In this document: positions 8,439 through 17,438 of the stretch, one piece after another | Position numbering within the stretch: position 1 is the first letter of the stretch | How the letters are laid out: each line of letters starts with the position of its first letter | The notes under the pieces: generated by a model | Databases searched by the model: none | Told to the model about the DNA's origin: nothing | Seen by the model: the letters and a program-made list of their open reading frames with translations, nothing else | Assembly: GCA_902775975.1 (NCBI GenBank) | Contig: CACYOC010000004.1 | Span: 1 to 64,000, forward strand | DNA length: 64,000 bases | DNA from: an uncultured Bacteroidales bacterium | GTDB taxonomy: Bacteria; Bacteroidota; Bacteroidia; Bacteroidales; Bacteroidaceae | Direction: 5' to 3' | Program-made: the position numbers and the translations under genes

Positions 8439-9878
8439 ATGCGACGACTGATGTTACTACTGACGATAATGCTTGCGACTGCTTTGCTGCAGCCTGCTCA
8501 AGCCGGCAATCTTGCTGCCCGTGTCAAGTATAAGGGCAGTCCATCTTATATTTACCGTATTTATTTGACCGATAAGCAAGGTTCTCCATTCACCCTCAGC
8601 CGTCCATCCCGCTACCTTTCCCGACGTTCCATGGAGCGTCGTCGTCGGCAAAACCTACCTATTGACTCCACAGACCTACCCGTCAACCCGCATTATATTG
8701 AACAATTACGGAAACATGGCGCTCAAATCATAGGTCAGAGCCGTTGGCAGAACACGCTGTTGGTAAGTACAGATGACTCGTCATCCGTACTCACTCTCAA
8801 CAAACTGCCCTTCGTACGCTCCAGCCGATTGGTATGGCAGGCTCCCGACTCGATATCACCGATAACTCACCGGCAGAAATATCATGACCAGCTTGAAGAG
8901 TATTTCTTTACTCCTGGACAAATCTACGGCAAAGGTTATGAACAAATCAGCGTCTTACAAGGCCATCGGCTCCACGACATCGGCATGACCGGTGAGGGCA
9001 TGATGATTGCAGTCATTGACGGTGGCTTTGAAAACGTAGATCGCATACCCGCATTCCTGCAAATAAACATTTGTGGAAATCGTGATTTTGTCTATCCCGC
9101 TTCTCCGACCATTTTCGCAGAGACAGACCATGGCACCAAAGTTCTTTCTGCTCTGGCAGCCAGCGTTCCTAACTATCTCATCGGCACTGCTCCTAAAGCC
9201 AGCTATTGGTTGTTGCGGTCAGAAGACCAACAGACAGAACAGGAAGTGGAGGAAGATTACTGGACCATGGCGGCAGAATTTGCCGACTCCGTGGGTTGCG
9301 ACCTTATCAGTTCTTCTTTGGGTTATTATGAATATGACCATCACGACATGTCCTATAAGCAATGGCAATTGGACGGGCAGACCGCCTTCGTCAGCCGTTC
9401 TGCCTCCATGTTAGCCAGCAAAGGAATTATCCTGACGAACTCAGCAGGCAACTCCGGCATGGGTCCGTGGAAGAAAATAGGTGTTCCTGCAGATGCTGAC
9501 CATATTCTTACCGTCGGAGCTCTTACTGCTGACGAGCCACGCCACATAGCGCCTTTCAGCTCCATCGGTCCATCTCAAGACGGAAGAGTAAAGCCCGACG
9601 TCGTTGCCATTGGTGCTCCTGTATTTCTCATCAATGGCCGGGGAGCCCTCATGCAAGACATGGGAACTTCTTTCTCTACGCCTCTCATCTGTGGACTGAC
9701 CGCATGTCTATGGCAGGCTCTACCCCAGTTGAAAGCCGAGGAAATCATACAGCTTATCCGTCAGTCTGGCAACAACTATGAGCACCCTGACAACATCTAC
9801 GGCTATGGTCTGCCCAATTTCTGGCGGGCTTACATGATAGGAGCTCTTCAAGTAAAGAACAAGAAACAGAATCCCTGA
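8439..9878 (+). CDS. Secreted subtilisin-like (S8) serine protease
   Basis: This is a 479-residue exported protease. A signal peptide ends near ALLQPAQA, followed by a propeptide-like region (to about 160) and the S8 catalytic domain. The triad reads Asp194 (AVIDGG), His231 (DHGT) and Ser411 (GTSFSTP), and the oxyanion Asn lies in TNSAGNSG. The frame extends back to 8370, but the -7 promoter box at 8395-8402 makes ATG 8439 the real start. The gene is followed by xseA after three bases, possibly in the same transcript. The substrate is unknown; no T9SS-type tail is evident. Confidence 0.92.
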   Translation: MRRLMLLLTIMLATALLQPAQAGNLAARVKYKGSPSYIYRIYLTDKQGSPFTLSRPSRYLSRRSMERRRRQNLPIDSTDLPVNPHYIEQLRKHGAQIIGQSRWQNTLLVSTDDSSSVLTLNKLPFVRSSRLVWQAPDSISPITHRQKYHDQLEEYFFTPGQIYGKGYEQISVLQGHRLHDIGMTGEGMMIAVIDGGFENVDRIPAFLQINICGNRDFVYPASPTIFAETDHGTKVLSALAASVPNYLIGTAPKASYWLLRSEDQQTEQEVEEDYWTMAAEFADSVGCDLISSSLGYYEYDHHDMSYKQWQLDGQTAFVSRSASMLASKGIILTNSAGNSGMGPWKKIGVPADADHILTVGALTADEPRHIAPFSSIGPSQDGRVKPDVVAIGAPVFLINGRGALMQDMGTSFSTPLICGLTACLWQALPQLKAEEIIQLIRQSGNNYEHPDNIYGYGLPNFWRAYMIGALQVKNKKQNP

Positions 9879-9881
9879 AGT

Positions 9882-11144
9882 ATGACGGCACAACGATGGA
9901 CACTGAGTGCTCTGAATGCGATGGTTCGCGAAGCTATTGAATCAGAGTTGCCTGACGAATATTGGGTGGAGGCAGAACTTTCAGAATGTCGAGAGCGAGG
10001 TGGGCACTGCTATATGGAGTTAGTGGAGAAAGCCCCATCTTCTTCGGTTAGTCAAGGGAGAAGCGACACCGCAAACACCCCTATTGCCCGAGCTTCAGCC
10101 AAATGCTGGCGACAAACATGGCAAATAGTGCAAGCGACTTTCACACGAGTTACCGGACAATCTTTACGTGCAGGACTCAAGGTGCTACTTCGCGTTTATG
10201 CACAGTTTCATGAGGCTTACGGGTTCTCATGGATTGTCACCGATATTGACCCTACCTATACCATCGGAGATATGGCACGTCGCCGCCAAGAAATCATCCA
10301 ACAACTAAAAGAAGAAGGCGTCTTTGATTTACAGCGCGAGCTTTCCATCCCGCTATTTTCCCAGCGCATTGCCGTCATTTCCGCTGCAGGAGCCGCAGGT
10401 TACGGAGACTTTATGCGCCAATTAGAGGACAATGAATACGGGCTGCGCTTTCAGGTAACACTTTTCCCCGCTATCATGCAAGGCGAACAAGTAGAGTCTT
10501 CCGTTATCCATGCGCTAAACCAAATATACGACCTCCAAAACGATTTCGACGCGGTATGCATCTTGCGTGGCGGCGGTGCGACTGCCGACCTCAGCGGTTT
10601 CGATACGCTGGCACTTGCAGAGAACGTTGCGCAATTTCCGTTACCAATCATCACTGGTATTGGACATGAACGTGATGAAAGCATTCTCGACATGATTAGC
10701 AATACACGTGTCAAGACCCCCACAGCGGCAGCAGCCCTATTGGTCGATCACCTAAAACAGGTATTGGAACGCATCGAGCAAGCAGAAGCATTCATCGGCA
10801 ATTACGTCAAGGAACGTATCAGCCAGCAACAACAGCACATCAACCTATTGTCGTCACTCATTCCAACCCTTGCATTGCGTATCGTCAGCGATTCACGCCA
10901 CCGCATAGACTTGCTTCAGAGCAGGCTACCATCGGCACTCGAAAAAAGACTGATGGAACAAAAGCATCGTTTGGAAAATCTAACACTTCAACTAAAAGGG
11001 TTTGACCCTCAATTATTGCTCAGTCGCGGCTATAGCATCACCCTGCATCACGGACGTGCTATCCGCAATCCCGATGAGCTGAAACCTGGAGACGAATTAG
11101 AGACACGAGTAGAAAAAGGAACTTTTATATCTATAGTAAAATGA
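9882..11144 (+). CDS. xseA: Exodeoxyribonuclease VII large subunit
   Basis: This 420-residue catalytic subunit of ExoVII degrades single-stranded DNA bidirectionally. It has the N-terminal OB fold (about 1-110) and the nuclease domain with ILRGGGATADLSGFD and ITGIGHERDESI. A coiled-coil region (about 285-370) and a C-terminal GYSIT motif follow. The segment 51-64 (APSSSVSQGRSDTA) in the OB fold is about ten residues longer than the usual short turn before TPIARASAK and looks like an in-frame insertion. The stop overlaps the xseB start (ATGA), indicating coupling. Confidence 0.95.
   Translation: MTAQRWTLSALNAMVREAIESELPDEYWVEAELSECRERGGHCYMELVEKAPSSSVSQGRSDTANTPIARASAKCWRQTWQIVQATFTRVTGQSLRAGLKVLLRVYAQFHEAYGFSWIVTDIDPTYTIGDMARRRQEIIQQLKEEGVFDLQRELSIPLFSQRIAVISAAGAAGYGDFMRQLEDNEYGLRFQVTLFPAIMQGEQVESSVIHALNQIYDLQNDFDAVCILRGGGATADLSGFDTLALAENVAQFPLPIITGIGHERDESILDMISNTRVKTPTAAAALLVDHLKQVLERIEQAEAFIGNYVKERISQQQQHINLLSSLIPTLALRIVSDSRHRIDLLQSRLPSALEKRLMEQKHRLENLTLQLKGFDPQLLLSRGYSITLHHGRAIRNPDELKPGDELETRVEKGTFISIVK
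10032..10073 (+). repeat. Candidate in-frame insertion in xseA
   Basis: This 42-bp stretch encodes residues 51-64 of XseA, in a place where related proteins have a turn of about five residues. Its first half (CCATCTTCTTCGGTT) resembles the element at 51408-51429 (CGACGATTCATCGTCGGTT) but is not palindromic, so a decayed copy is possible, not shown. Confidence 0.35.
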
Positions 11145-11344
11145 ACAAAGACCAGAAATACGAAGAGGCATTGGCCCAATTGGAGACCATTGTCCGCAAG
11201 ATGGAAGCGAATGAATTCGACATTGACGAGTTGGCAGTACAGTTAAAGACGGCCCAACAACTCATCACTTTCTGTAAGGAAAAACTCACCAAAACCGAAG
11301 CAGAGTTACAAAAAATACAGGCCGAACAAGGAGAAAATAGATAG
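11141..11344 (+). CDS. xseB: Exodeoxyribonuclease VII small subunit
   Basis: This 67-residue helical protein has the family pattern YEEALAQLETIVRKME at the N-terminus and a coiled coil throughout. XseB subunits wrap around the XseA coiled coil to form active ExoVII. It overlaps the end of xseA by four bases, the expected arrangement. Confidence 0.95.
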   Translation: MNKDQKYEEALAQLETIVRKMEANEFDIDELAVQLKTAQQLITFCKEKLTKTEAELQKIQAEQGENR

Positions 11345-11370
11345 ATTATATCATTTTTAGCGGCAAAATG

Positions 11371-11401
11371 TTGCACTTATTCACAAAAATATGTAATTTT
11401 G
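11371..11401 (+). promoter_or_regulatory. Promoter of ilvE
   Basis: TTG (11371-11373) and -7 TAATTTTG (11394-11401) are 20 bp apart. The predicted start is about 50 bp ahead of the ilvE ATG. The interval 11345-11456 holds nothing else recognisable. Confidence 0.7.
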
Positions 11402-11456
11402 CAAGCAAATTGCAAGAATCGAGTATTATTTATAGCAACATAAAACGAATAGAAAT

Positions 11457-12473
11457 ATGAAGAACTTAGACTGGGGAAACCTTTCTTTCGGTTACATGAA
11501 AACCGACTACAACGTACGCTGTTACTATCGAGACGGCCAGTGGGGCGAGATAGAAGTCTGCTCCGACGAGTATCTGAAAATGCACATGGCAGCCACTTGT
11601 CTGCATTATGGACAAGAGGCCTTTGAAGGACTGAAAGCCTATCGTTGCAAAGACGGCAAGGTACGTGTATTCCGTATGGAAGAGAATGCCGCCCGCCTAC
11701 AAAGTACTTGCCGCGGCATTCTGATGCCTGAGGTCAGCACAGAGTTGTTCTGTGAGATGGTCAAGAAGGTGGTACGCCTGAATCAGGAATGGATTCCCAC
11801 TTACGAGAGCGGTGCCACGCTGTACATCCGTCCGTTGCTTATCGGCACGTCGGCACAAGTTGGTGTGCATCCCGCCAAGGAGTACTGCTTCCTCATTTTC
11901 GTTACTCCGGTAGGTCCTTACTTCAAGGGAGGCTTTGCCGCCAACCCTTATGTCATCATCCGTGACTTCGACCGTTCTGCTCCTTTGGGTACTGGCAAAT
12001 ACAAGGTCGGTGGCAACTATGCTGCATCGCTCTTTGCCAACAATTTAGCTCACGAAAAAGGTTACGCCTGTGAGTTCTATCTTGACGCCAAAGAGAAGAA
12101 ATATATGGACGAATGTGGTGCTGCCAACTTCTTCGGCATCAAGGACAATACCTACGTAACACCTAAATCAACGAGTATCCTGCCTTCTATCACCAACAAG
12201 AGTCTCATGCAGGTGGCTGAGGACCTGGGCATGAAGGTGGAGCGCCGTCCCATTCCTGAGGAAGAGTTAGACACCTTCGAGGAGGCTGGAGCCTGTGGAA
12301 CTGCTGCTGTCATCAGCCCCATCAGCTACATTGACGACATTGACACAGGTAAGCGTTATTCGTTTGGCGAGAAGCCTGGTCCTATCTCGAAAAAACTTTA
12401 CGACACCCTGCGTGGTATTCAGTATGGCGAGATAGAGGACAAACACGGTTGGACAACTGTTGTGATTGAATAA
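11457..12473 (+). CDS. ilvE: Branched-chain-amino-acid aminotransferase
   Basis: This 338-residue fold-type IV PLP enzyme interconverts Leu/Ile/Val and their 2-keto acids. The motifs are GQEAFEGLKAYR near the N-terminus, the PLP lysine at K183 in YKVGGNYA, and the phosphate-binding GACGTAAVISP segment near 282-292. Length and motifs are typical of the BCAT family and distinct from D-amino-acid aminotransferase. It has its own promoter and is followed 42 bp later by trmB. Confidence 0.95.
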   Translation: MKNLDWGNLSFGYMKTDYNVRCYYRDGQWGEIEVCSDEYLKMHMAATCLHYGQEAFEGLKAYRCKDGKVRVFRMEENAARLQSTCRGILMPEVSTELFCEMVKKVVRLNQEWIPTYESGATLYIRPLLIGTSAQVGVHPAKEYCFLIFVTPVGPYFKGGFAANPYVIIRDFDRSAPLGTGKYKVGGNYAASLFANNLAHEKGYACEFYLDAKEKKYMDECGAANFFGIKDNTYVTPKSTSILPSITNKSLMQVAEDLGMKVERRPIPEEELDTFEEAGACGTAAVISPISYIDDIDTGKRYSFGEKPGPISKKLYDTLRGIQYGEIEDKHGWTTVVIE

Positions 12474-12515
12474 TTTCCTGATGTTGCAAAGGCATTGCAA
12501 CATACATTGATAAGT

Positions 12516-13286
12516 ATGGGAAAAGGCAAACTGGCGAAATTCGCCGACATGGCGACCTACGAGAATGTGTTTCAGTACCCTTATTCGGTAGTGGAACACA
12601 TTCCTTTTGCTCTTCAAGGGCATTGGCACGAAGACTATTTTCATAATCAGAATCCTATTGTACTGGAATTAGGCTGTGGCAAAGGAGAATATACCGTAGG
12701 ATTGGCAAAACTATTTCCAGACGTCAATTTCATCGGTGTCGATATCAAGGGAGCCCGCATGTGGACAGGAGCCACACAGGCGATCCAAGAAGGTTTGAAA
12801 AATGTTGCCTTTCTGCGTACCAATATCGAAATCATTGAGCGGTTCTTCGCTCCTGGTGAAGTGCAGGAGATTTGGCTGACCTTCAGCGACCCTCAGATGA
12901 AGAATCCCCGCAAGCGCCTCACCAGTACCTACTTCTTGGAAAGATACCGAAAATTCTTGACGGACGGTGGTACCATTCATCTGAAGACGGACTCTAACTT
13001 CCTATTCACCTACACCAGTTATTTGGTGGAGCACAACCACTTGCCTGTAGTAGAAAAGACCAATGACTTGTATCACACTTCCGAGCTCTCACCACTCACC
13101 ACTCAACTTTTGAATATCAAGACCTACTACGAGACGATGTGGATAGAACGAGGGTTGAATATCAAGTATCTGCAATTCCGTCTGCCGCACGCTACAGACT
13201 TGGAAGAGCCTGACGTGGAGATAGAGCTGGACGACTACCGTTCCTATCACCGCGACAAGCGCAGTCCGAAGGAAACTGCCAAGTAA
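12516..13286 (+). CDS. trmB: tRNA (guanine-N7-)-methyltransferase
   Basis: This Rossmann-fold SAM methyltransferase makes m7G46 in tRNA. The SAM-binding motif is [11 protein letters not shown] and the TrmB signature is [12 protein letters not shown]. Related Bacteroidota proteins begin MGK-KL-KF, so I chose ATG 12516 (256 residues) over 12495. The segment [11 protein letters not shown] before the conserved [10 protein letters not shown] is a few residues longer than usual and is encoded by two copies of the heptamer TCACCAC (13089-13102). It has no promoter of its own that I can see. Confidence 0.94.
   Translation: MGKGKLAKFADMATYENVFQYPYSVVEHIPFALQGHWHEDYFHNQNPIVLELGCGKGEYTVGLAKLFPDVNFIGVDIKGARMWTGATQAIQEGLKNVAFLRTNIEIIERFFAPGEVQEIWLTFSDPQMKNPRKRLTSTYFLERYRKFLTDGGTIHLKTDSNFLFTYTSYLVEHNHLPVVEKTNDLYHTSELSPLTTQLLNIKTYYETMWIERGLNIKYLQFRLPHATDLEEPDVEIELDDYRSYHRDKRSPKETAK
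13089..13102 (+). repeat. Heptamer pair inside trmB
   Basis: Two direct copies of TCACCAC lie in the loop preceding the NIKTYYE block. They match the heptamer class (C-A-C-C core, period 7) that forms arrays at 31640, 32268, 51706 and 60548. The array is short, so the link is tentative. Confidence 0.4.
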
Positions 13287-13412
13287 AAAGTATCACCAAT
13301 TTCTCCTATGCGGATGTGTCAAATAGGCATATCCACATTTGTTTACTACTCATTCAAAAGGCAATTATTCTTTTTTAACTTATCATTTAAACACAACTTT
13401 GGATTATTTTAG

Positions 13413-13420
13413 TATCTTTG
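13413..13420 (+). promoter_or_regulatory. -7 element of the large ABC gene
   Basis: TATCTTTG lies 20 bp before the ATG at 13441. No TTTG occurs at the standard distance. The rest of the 13287-13440 interval contains no gene or terminator I can support. Confidence 0.55.
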
Positions 13421-13440
13421 CAACCAATTACGCATAGAAG

Positions 13441-16338
13441 ATGACTGACATTATCCTTTCCAGCTTCCTTAGCTTGTTTGCTTTATTCGGCAAGGAAGAG
13501 AAAGTCGATGAGTCACGGGCAAAGAAATTGCTCGTGAGTTATCTTCGTCATCATTTCGGTATCAGGAACACCAATACTTATCTCGATTTGTACTGCGATA
13601 TGCGGGGAGCCTACGAGATGGCTGACCAACTGAGTACCGAGGCAGCCGTGGCTTCTATCTGCGATAATCTGCAAGGCAAGATACGTACCGAGGAGAAAGC
13701 CATGCTTCTGCTGCGTATGATGGAGTTCTGCGGCATCAAAGGCGAACAGCCTCATCCCATCTTCACAACCATGGCAGAGAAGATGAATGTTCATAAGTCT
13801 CTTTTCAATGACTTCATGGACTTTGTCAATGACAAGCCTTCTGAGCATGTGATGATACTGCAGCCAAAAGGTTTCAAGGGACAGTTAAAGACGCTGTTGA
13901 TACCTTCCACCAGTACGCTTATCTTCACCTACAATGGCGATGACAAGGTTTTGCTCAACGACGTGCCGGTACTTCCCGGAGCTTACCAGGTATGGCTACA
14001 GAGCAGTGTCCTTAAAGGACAGAGTGGACTTCCCGTCTATTACTCTACCATCCTGACCCTATACAGCAAGAAGAACGGTAAGGGCGAGGAAGACAGTCAG
14101 CAGGTGGAATTCTGCGGAAGAGACATCAACTTCCGTTTCCCCAATAGCGATATTGGTATGCACAACTTGAGCTTCACCCTTCACAGCGGTGAACTGCTGG
14201 CTATCATGGGAGGTTCAGGAACGGGCAAGACCACGCTGCTTTCTATTCTCAACGGCAACATTACCCCACAGGAGGGAAGTATCACCATCAACGGTCACGA
14301 CATTTCCGAACAAAAGGCTAAGGACCTGATAGGATTCGTGCCTCAGGACGACCTGCTCATAGAGGAGCTGACTGTATATCAGAACCTCTACTATACCGCA
14401 AAGTTGTGCTTTGCCAGCCTTTCCGAGGAGCAAATCAACCAGCGTGTCATTAAGACTCTCAAGGATTTAGGGCTCGACGGCACGAAGGACTTGAAGGTCG
14501 GTTCGCCTATCAACAAGTACATCTCTGGCGGACAGCGCAAACGTCTGAACATTGCACTGGAGCTGATACGTGAGCCTGCCGTTCTTTTCCTGGACGAACC
14601 GACGTCAGGACTATCGTCAGCAGACACCGAGAAGGTCATCAACTTGCTGAAAGAGCAAACATACAAAGGTAAGTTGGTGGTGGTTAACATCCACCAGCCC
14701 TCCAGTGATGTCTATAAGCTCTTCGACCGTCTGTGGCTGCTTGACAGGGGCGGTTACCCTGTCTTCGATGGCAACCCCATCGATGCCATTACGTATTTTA
14801 AAGAGACTGCTAACTATGCCGATGCCGAGACGAGTGCTTGTCCTACCTGTGGCAATGTGAATCCGGAGATTGTGCTGAACATCATTGACGAGAAAGCTAT
14901 CAGCAGTACTGGTGAGACGTCGGACGAACGAAAGATTACGCCACAAGAATGGCATGAGCTCTATCTGAAGAAACAGCCTAAACTGGAAAAGCCCGAAGTC
15001 AGCAAAGTGCCTGCTTCTGACTTTATGAAGCCAGGAAGACTTCGTCAGTTCCTCATCTTCTTACGCAGAATCATCAGAACTAAGGCTACCAACCTGCAAT
15101 ACTTGCTTATAGCCTTACTGGAAGCTCCTGTGCTGGCTATCATCTGTGCTTTGCTGACCCGCTACACTCCCCCTGAGGGCTATACCGTCATGGACAACAA
15201 GAATCTGGTGAGCTATCTCTTCATGTCTGTGATTGTGGCCACCTTCATCGGCATGAGCGGTAGTGCAGAGGAGATTTTCAAGGATCGAGCCCTGCTGAAG
15301 CGTGAGAAGTTCCTGCAACTGTCTTACGGAAGCTACATCTGTTCGAAATTAGTATTCACGGCAGGTGTTTCTCTCATCCAGACATTCCTATATATTATTA
15401 TTGGCAATTCCATTATGGGCTTGCAGGGAATGTTAGGCACTTGGTGGCTCATACTCTTTGCCACAGCATTCCTTGCCAACATCGTAGGACTGTTGTTGTC
15501 ACAATGTCTCGGTTCTATCGTAGCCATCTATATTAGTATTCCCATTCTCCTGATACCGCAGATACTGCTTTGCGGTCTGGTAGTCAGCTTCTCCGACCTG
15601 ACGCCCAAGAGCACGACAGGCAACGTGCCGCTGATAGGCGAGCTGGTGCCTTCCCGATGGAGTTACGAGGCACTTGCCGTCACCTCCTTTACGGACAATG
15701 CCTACGAGAAGCCTTTCTATGCGTTAGACAAAGCCAGACAGGAGAACCAGTTCTACAACTTAAGCTACCTCTACGAGTTGCAGTCGCAGTTAGAGACGAT
15801 GAACCACGAAGCCGAACACGGCAAGGCCGTTGACCCCAACCATCTTCAGGTGATAGGCATCAATCTTCCAGTCCTGTCTGAATTCTGCGGTTTGCCGCCC
15901 TACTCCGGTGACAGCACTTACCAGTCCTTGAACGACTATATGAAGCAAGCCGAGAAGATACTTTCAAAGCGAGGCAACGAGCTGACGCTCAAGAAAGAAG
16001 CCCTTATAGCTGCCGCCATCAAGGAACAAGGCAAGGATGCTTATTTAGAGAAGAAGCGAAACAACTACAACATCAAACTGGAAGAGTTCGTCACGGGAGC
16101 CGACAACCACCGGATGATAGACATCATCGACAATCATTTGGTACCTCGTGCAGGCATCATTTATCTGACTCCACACAACAAATTGGGCCGTGCTCCGTTT
16201 TATAGTGGTGAGAAGATATTGGGACACTGGCACATCAAGACCCTCTGGTTCAACTTGGGCGCCATCGGTCTTATGTGTCTGCTTGGCATTTTCCTGTTGT
16301 TGAAAGATATTCCGGGAAGATATATGAGAAAAGAATAG
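13441..16338 (+). CDS. ABC-2-type transporter, fused ATPase and permease (ABCG-like)
   Basis: This 965-residue single-chain half-transporter carries several domains. An N-terminal all-helical region (about 1-135) resembles TerB-type domains, followed by a beta-rich segment (140-240). The ATPase has Walker A GGSGTGKTT (258-266), signature ISGGQRKR and Walker B VLFLDEPTSG. About six transmembrane helices follow (roughly 555-720 plus one at the C-terminus), with a long soluble insert between the last two. The ATPase-first order is that of eukaryotic ABCG/White proteins and their bacterial relatives. Substrate unknown. A lipoprotein gene follows after 39 bp. Confidence 0.85.
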   Translation: MTDIILSSFLSLFALFGKEEKVDESRAKKLLVSYLRHHFGIRNTNTYLDLYCDMRGAYEMADQLSTEAAVASICDNLQGKIRTEEKAMLLLRMMEFCGIKGEQPHPIFTTMAEKMNVHKSLFNDFMDFVNDKPSEHVMILQPKGFKGQLKTLLIPSTSTLIFTYNGDDKVLLNDVPVLPGAYQVWLQSSVLKGQSGLPVYYSTILTLYSKKNGKGEEDSQQVEFCGRDINFRFPNSDIGMHNLSFTLHSGELLAIMGGSGTGKTTLLSILNGNITPQEGSITINGHDISEQKAKDLIGFVPQDDLLIEELTVYQNLYYTAKLCFASLSEEQINQRVIKTLKDLGLDGTKDLKVGSPINKYISGGQRKRLNIALELIREPAVLFLDEPTSGLSSADTEKVINLLKEQTYKGKLVVVNIHQPSSDVYKLFDRLWLLDRGGYPVFDGNPIDAITYFKETANYADAETSACPTCGNVNPEIVLNIIDEKAISSTGETSDERKITPQEWHELYLKKQPKLEKPEVSKVPASDFMKPGRLRQFLIFLRRIIRTKATNLQYLLIALLEAPVLAIICALLTRYTPPEGYTVMDNKNLVSYLFMSVIVATFIGMSGSAEEIFKDRALLKREKFLQLSYGSYICSKLVFTAGVSLIQTFLYIIIGNSIMGLQGMLGTWWLILFATAFLANIVGLLLSQCLGSIVAIYISIPILLIPQILLCGLVVSFSDLTPKSTTGNVPLIGELVPSRWSYEALAVTSFTDNAYEKPFYALDKARQENQFYNLSYLYELQSQLETMNHEAEHGKAVDPNHLQVIGINLPVLSEFCGLPPYSGDSTYQSLNDYMKQAEKILSKRGNELTLKKEALIAAAIKEQGKDAYLEKKRNNYNIKLEEFVTGADNHRMIDIIDNHLVPRAGIIYLTPHNKLGRAPFYSGEKILGHWHIKTLWFNLGAIGLMCLLGIFLLLKDIPGRYMRKE

Positions 16339-16377
16339 TAATATTTAACTTTATTAATAACAAAAACAAAAAACAAA

Positions 16378-17181
16378 ATGAAGAAACTTTCAATTTTCGC
16401 TGCAGTACTTGCAGCATTGGCTTTCACAGCATGTGGTGGCAACAAGGGTGCCCAAACCGCAGCAGAGTCTGACTCTCTCAAGTCTTTCGAGCAGGAGCAG
16501 GTTGAGGCAAAGATCAAAATGGAACTCGACAGTCTTGCTGCCGAGGTTGGTAAGTTAAAGAACCTCCCCGTTATGGAGACTGGCGACAAAGGCCTGAAGT
16601 TAACTGACCAGGAGAAGAAGGTAAAGCCCACCTATCTGCTGGATCCTGCTATCGCAGAGAATGCCACCACGCTGGCTGAGAAGTATCGTCTTCTGAGTGC
16701 TCTCAGCGTTGATAAGAACATTGCCGCCCTGTACGACATGCCTACCGACGCTTACGAAGCTGCTATCTCTAAGCTCGCTGCCGACATCAACGACCCCTCG
16801 TTCAAGGAGATTGAGGACGCCTCTACTATCTTCGAGACCGGTCAGAAACTCTACGACGCCATGAATGAGAACGGCCGCATCAACTACTTCTGGCAGTTGG
16901 TAGCCTCTTCTCTGGTGGAGCAGATCTACGTTATCTCTCAGAACACAGACAAGTTCATCACCGCTTTTGACGACGACTCTGCTGCCAGCATCACCTTCCG
17001 TATCGTGCTGCTGTCTGACGCTGTAACCCGTCTGGCCAACTACGACCCCGAGTTTGAGCCCGTTGCCAATGCCGTTAACGCACTGTATCCCCTGAACGCC
17101 ATCAACGTTGAGCAGCTGAAGGCTCAGTTGGAAGAGACCAAGGAGAAAATTGGTGAGGCTCGTGCTGAACTGATTAAGTAA
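16378..17181 (+). CDS. Lipoprotein of unknown function
   Basis: This 267-residue protein has a type II signal sequence with lipobox ALAFTAC (Cys19). The mature part is predicted mostly helical with a Lys/Glu/Ala-rich composition and a heptad-like C-terminus (QLKAQLEETKEKIGEA). I recognise no family. It follows the large ABC transporter gene closely and is closed by a strong terminator, so the two may act together at the envelope; that is inference from position only. Confidence 0.75.
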   Translation: MKKLSIFAAVLAALAFTACGGNKGAQTAAESDSLKSFEQEQVEAKIKMELDSLAAEVGKLKNLPVMETGDKGLKLTDQEKKVKPTYLLDPAIAENATTLAEKYRLLSALSVDKNIAALYDMPTDAYEAAISKLAADINDPSFKEIEDASTIFETGQKLYDAMNENGRINYFWQLVASSLVEQIYVISQNTDKFITAFDDDSAASITFRIVLLSDAVTRLANYDPEFEPVANAVNALYPLNAINVEQLKAQLEETKEKIGEARAELIK

Positions 17182-17216
17182 ACTGAAACCGGAATACTTC
17201 GGAGTATATTTTGAGG

Positions 17217-17248
17217 AAAAGCAGATTGCTTACGGGCAGTCTGCTTTT
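17217..17248 (+). terminator. Intrinsic terminator after the lipoprotein gene
   Basis: A stem of about 13 bp with one G-T pair (17217-17229 with 17236-17248) is followed by TCTTTTATTG. It lies 36 bp after the lipoprotein stop codon. Confidence 0.85.
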
Positions 17249-17290
17249 CTTTTATTGTTTCACCCCCTCTTAGCGATTTGTCCCACTCGT

Positions 17291-17345
17291 TGGAACAAGT
17301 TGTTCCACCCATTGGAATAAATGGTTCCAAGGGTTGGAATAAATG
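17291..17345. repeat. Palindromic TTGGAA/TTCCAA repeats upstream of mrp
   Basis: Two adjacent inverted repeats, TGGAACA/TGTTCCA (17291-17307) and TTGGAA/TTCCAA (17312-17330), are followed by a third half-copy TTGGAATAAATGG. They lie between the lipoprotein terminator and the mrp promoter. They could be an operator or another member of the palindromic repeat set of this genome. Confidence 0.6.
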
Positions 17346-17383
17346 GTGTGTAGTATCTTCTTTGCTAAAAAACGTTTTTTCTT

Positions 17384-17414
17384 TTTGTCTTTTCCGCTTT
17401 TTTGCTTACCTTTG
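17384..17414 (+). promoter_or_regulatory. Promoter of mrp
   Basis: TTTG (17384-17387) and the -7 box TACCTTTG (17407-17414) are 19 bp apart, a perfect Bacteroidota promoter. Transcription would begin about 20 bp before the mrp start codon at 17439. Confidence 0.85.
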
Positions 17415-17438
17415 CACGATATTAAGAAATAACGCAAA

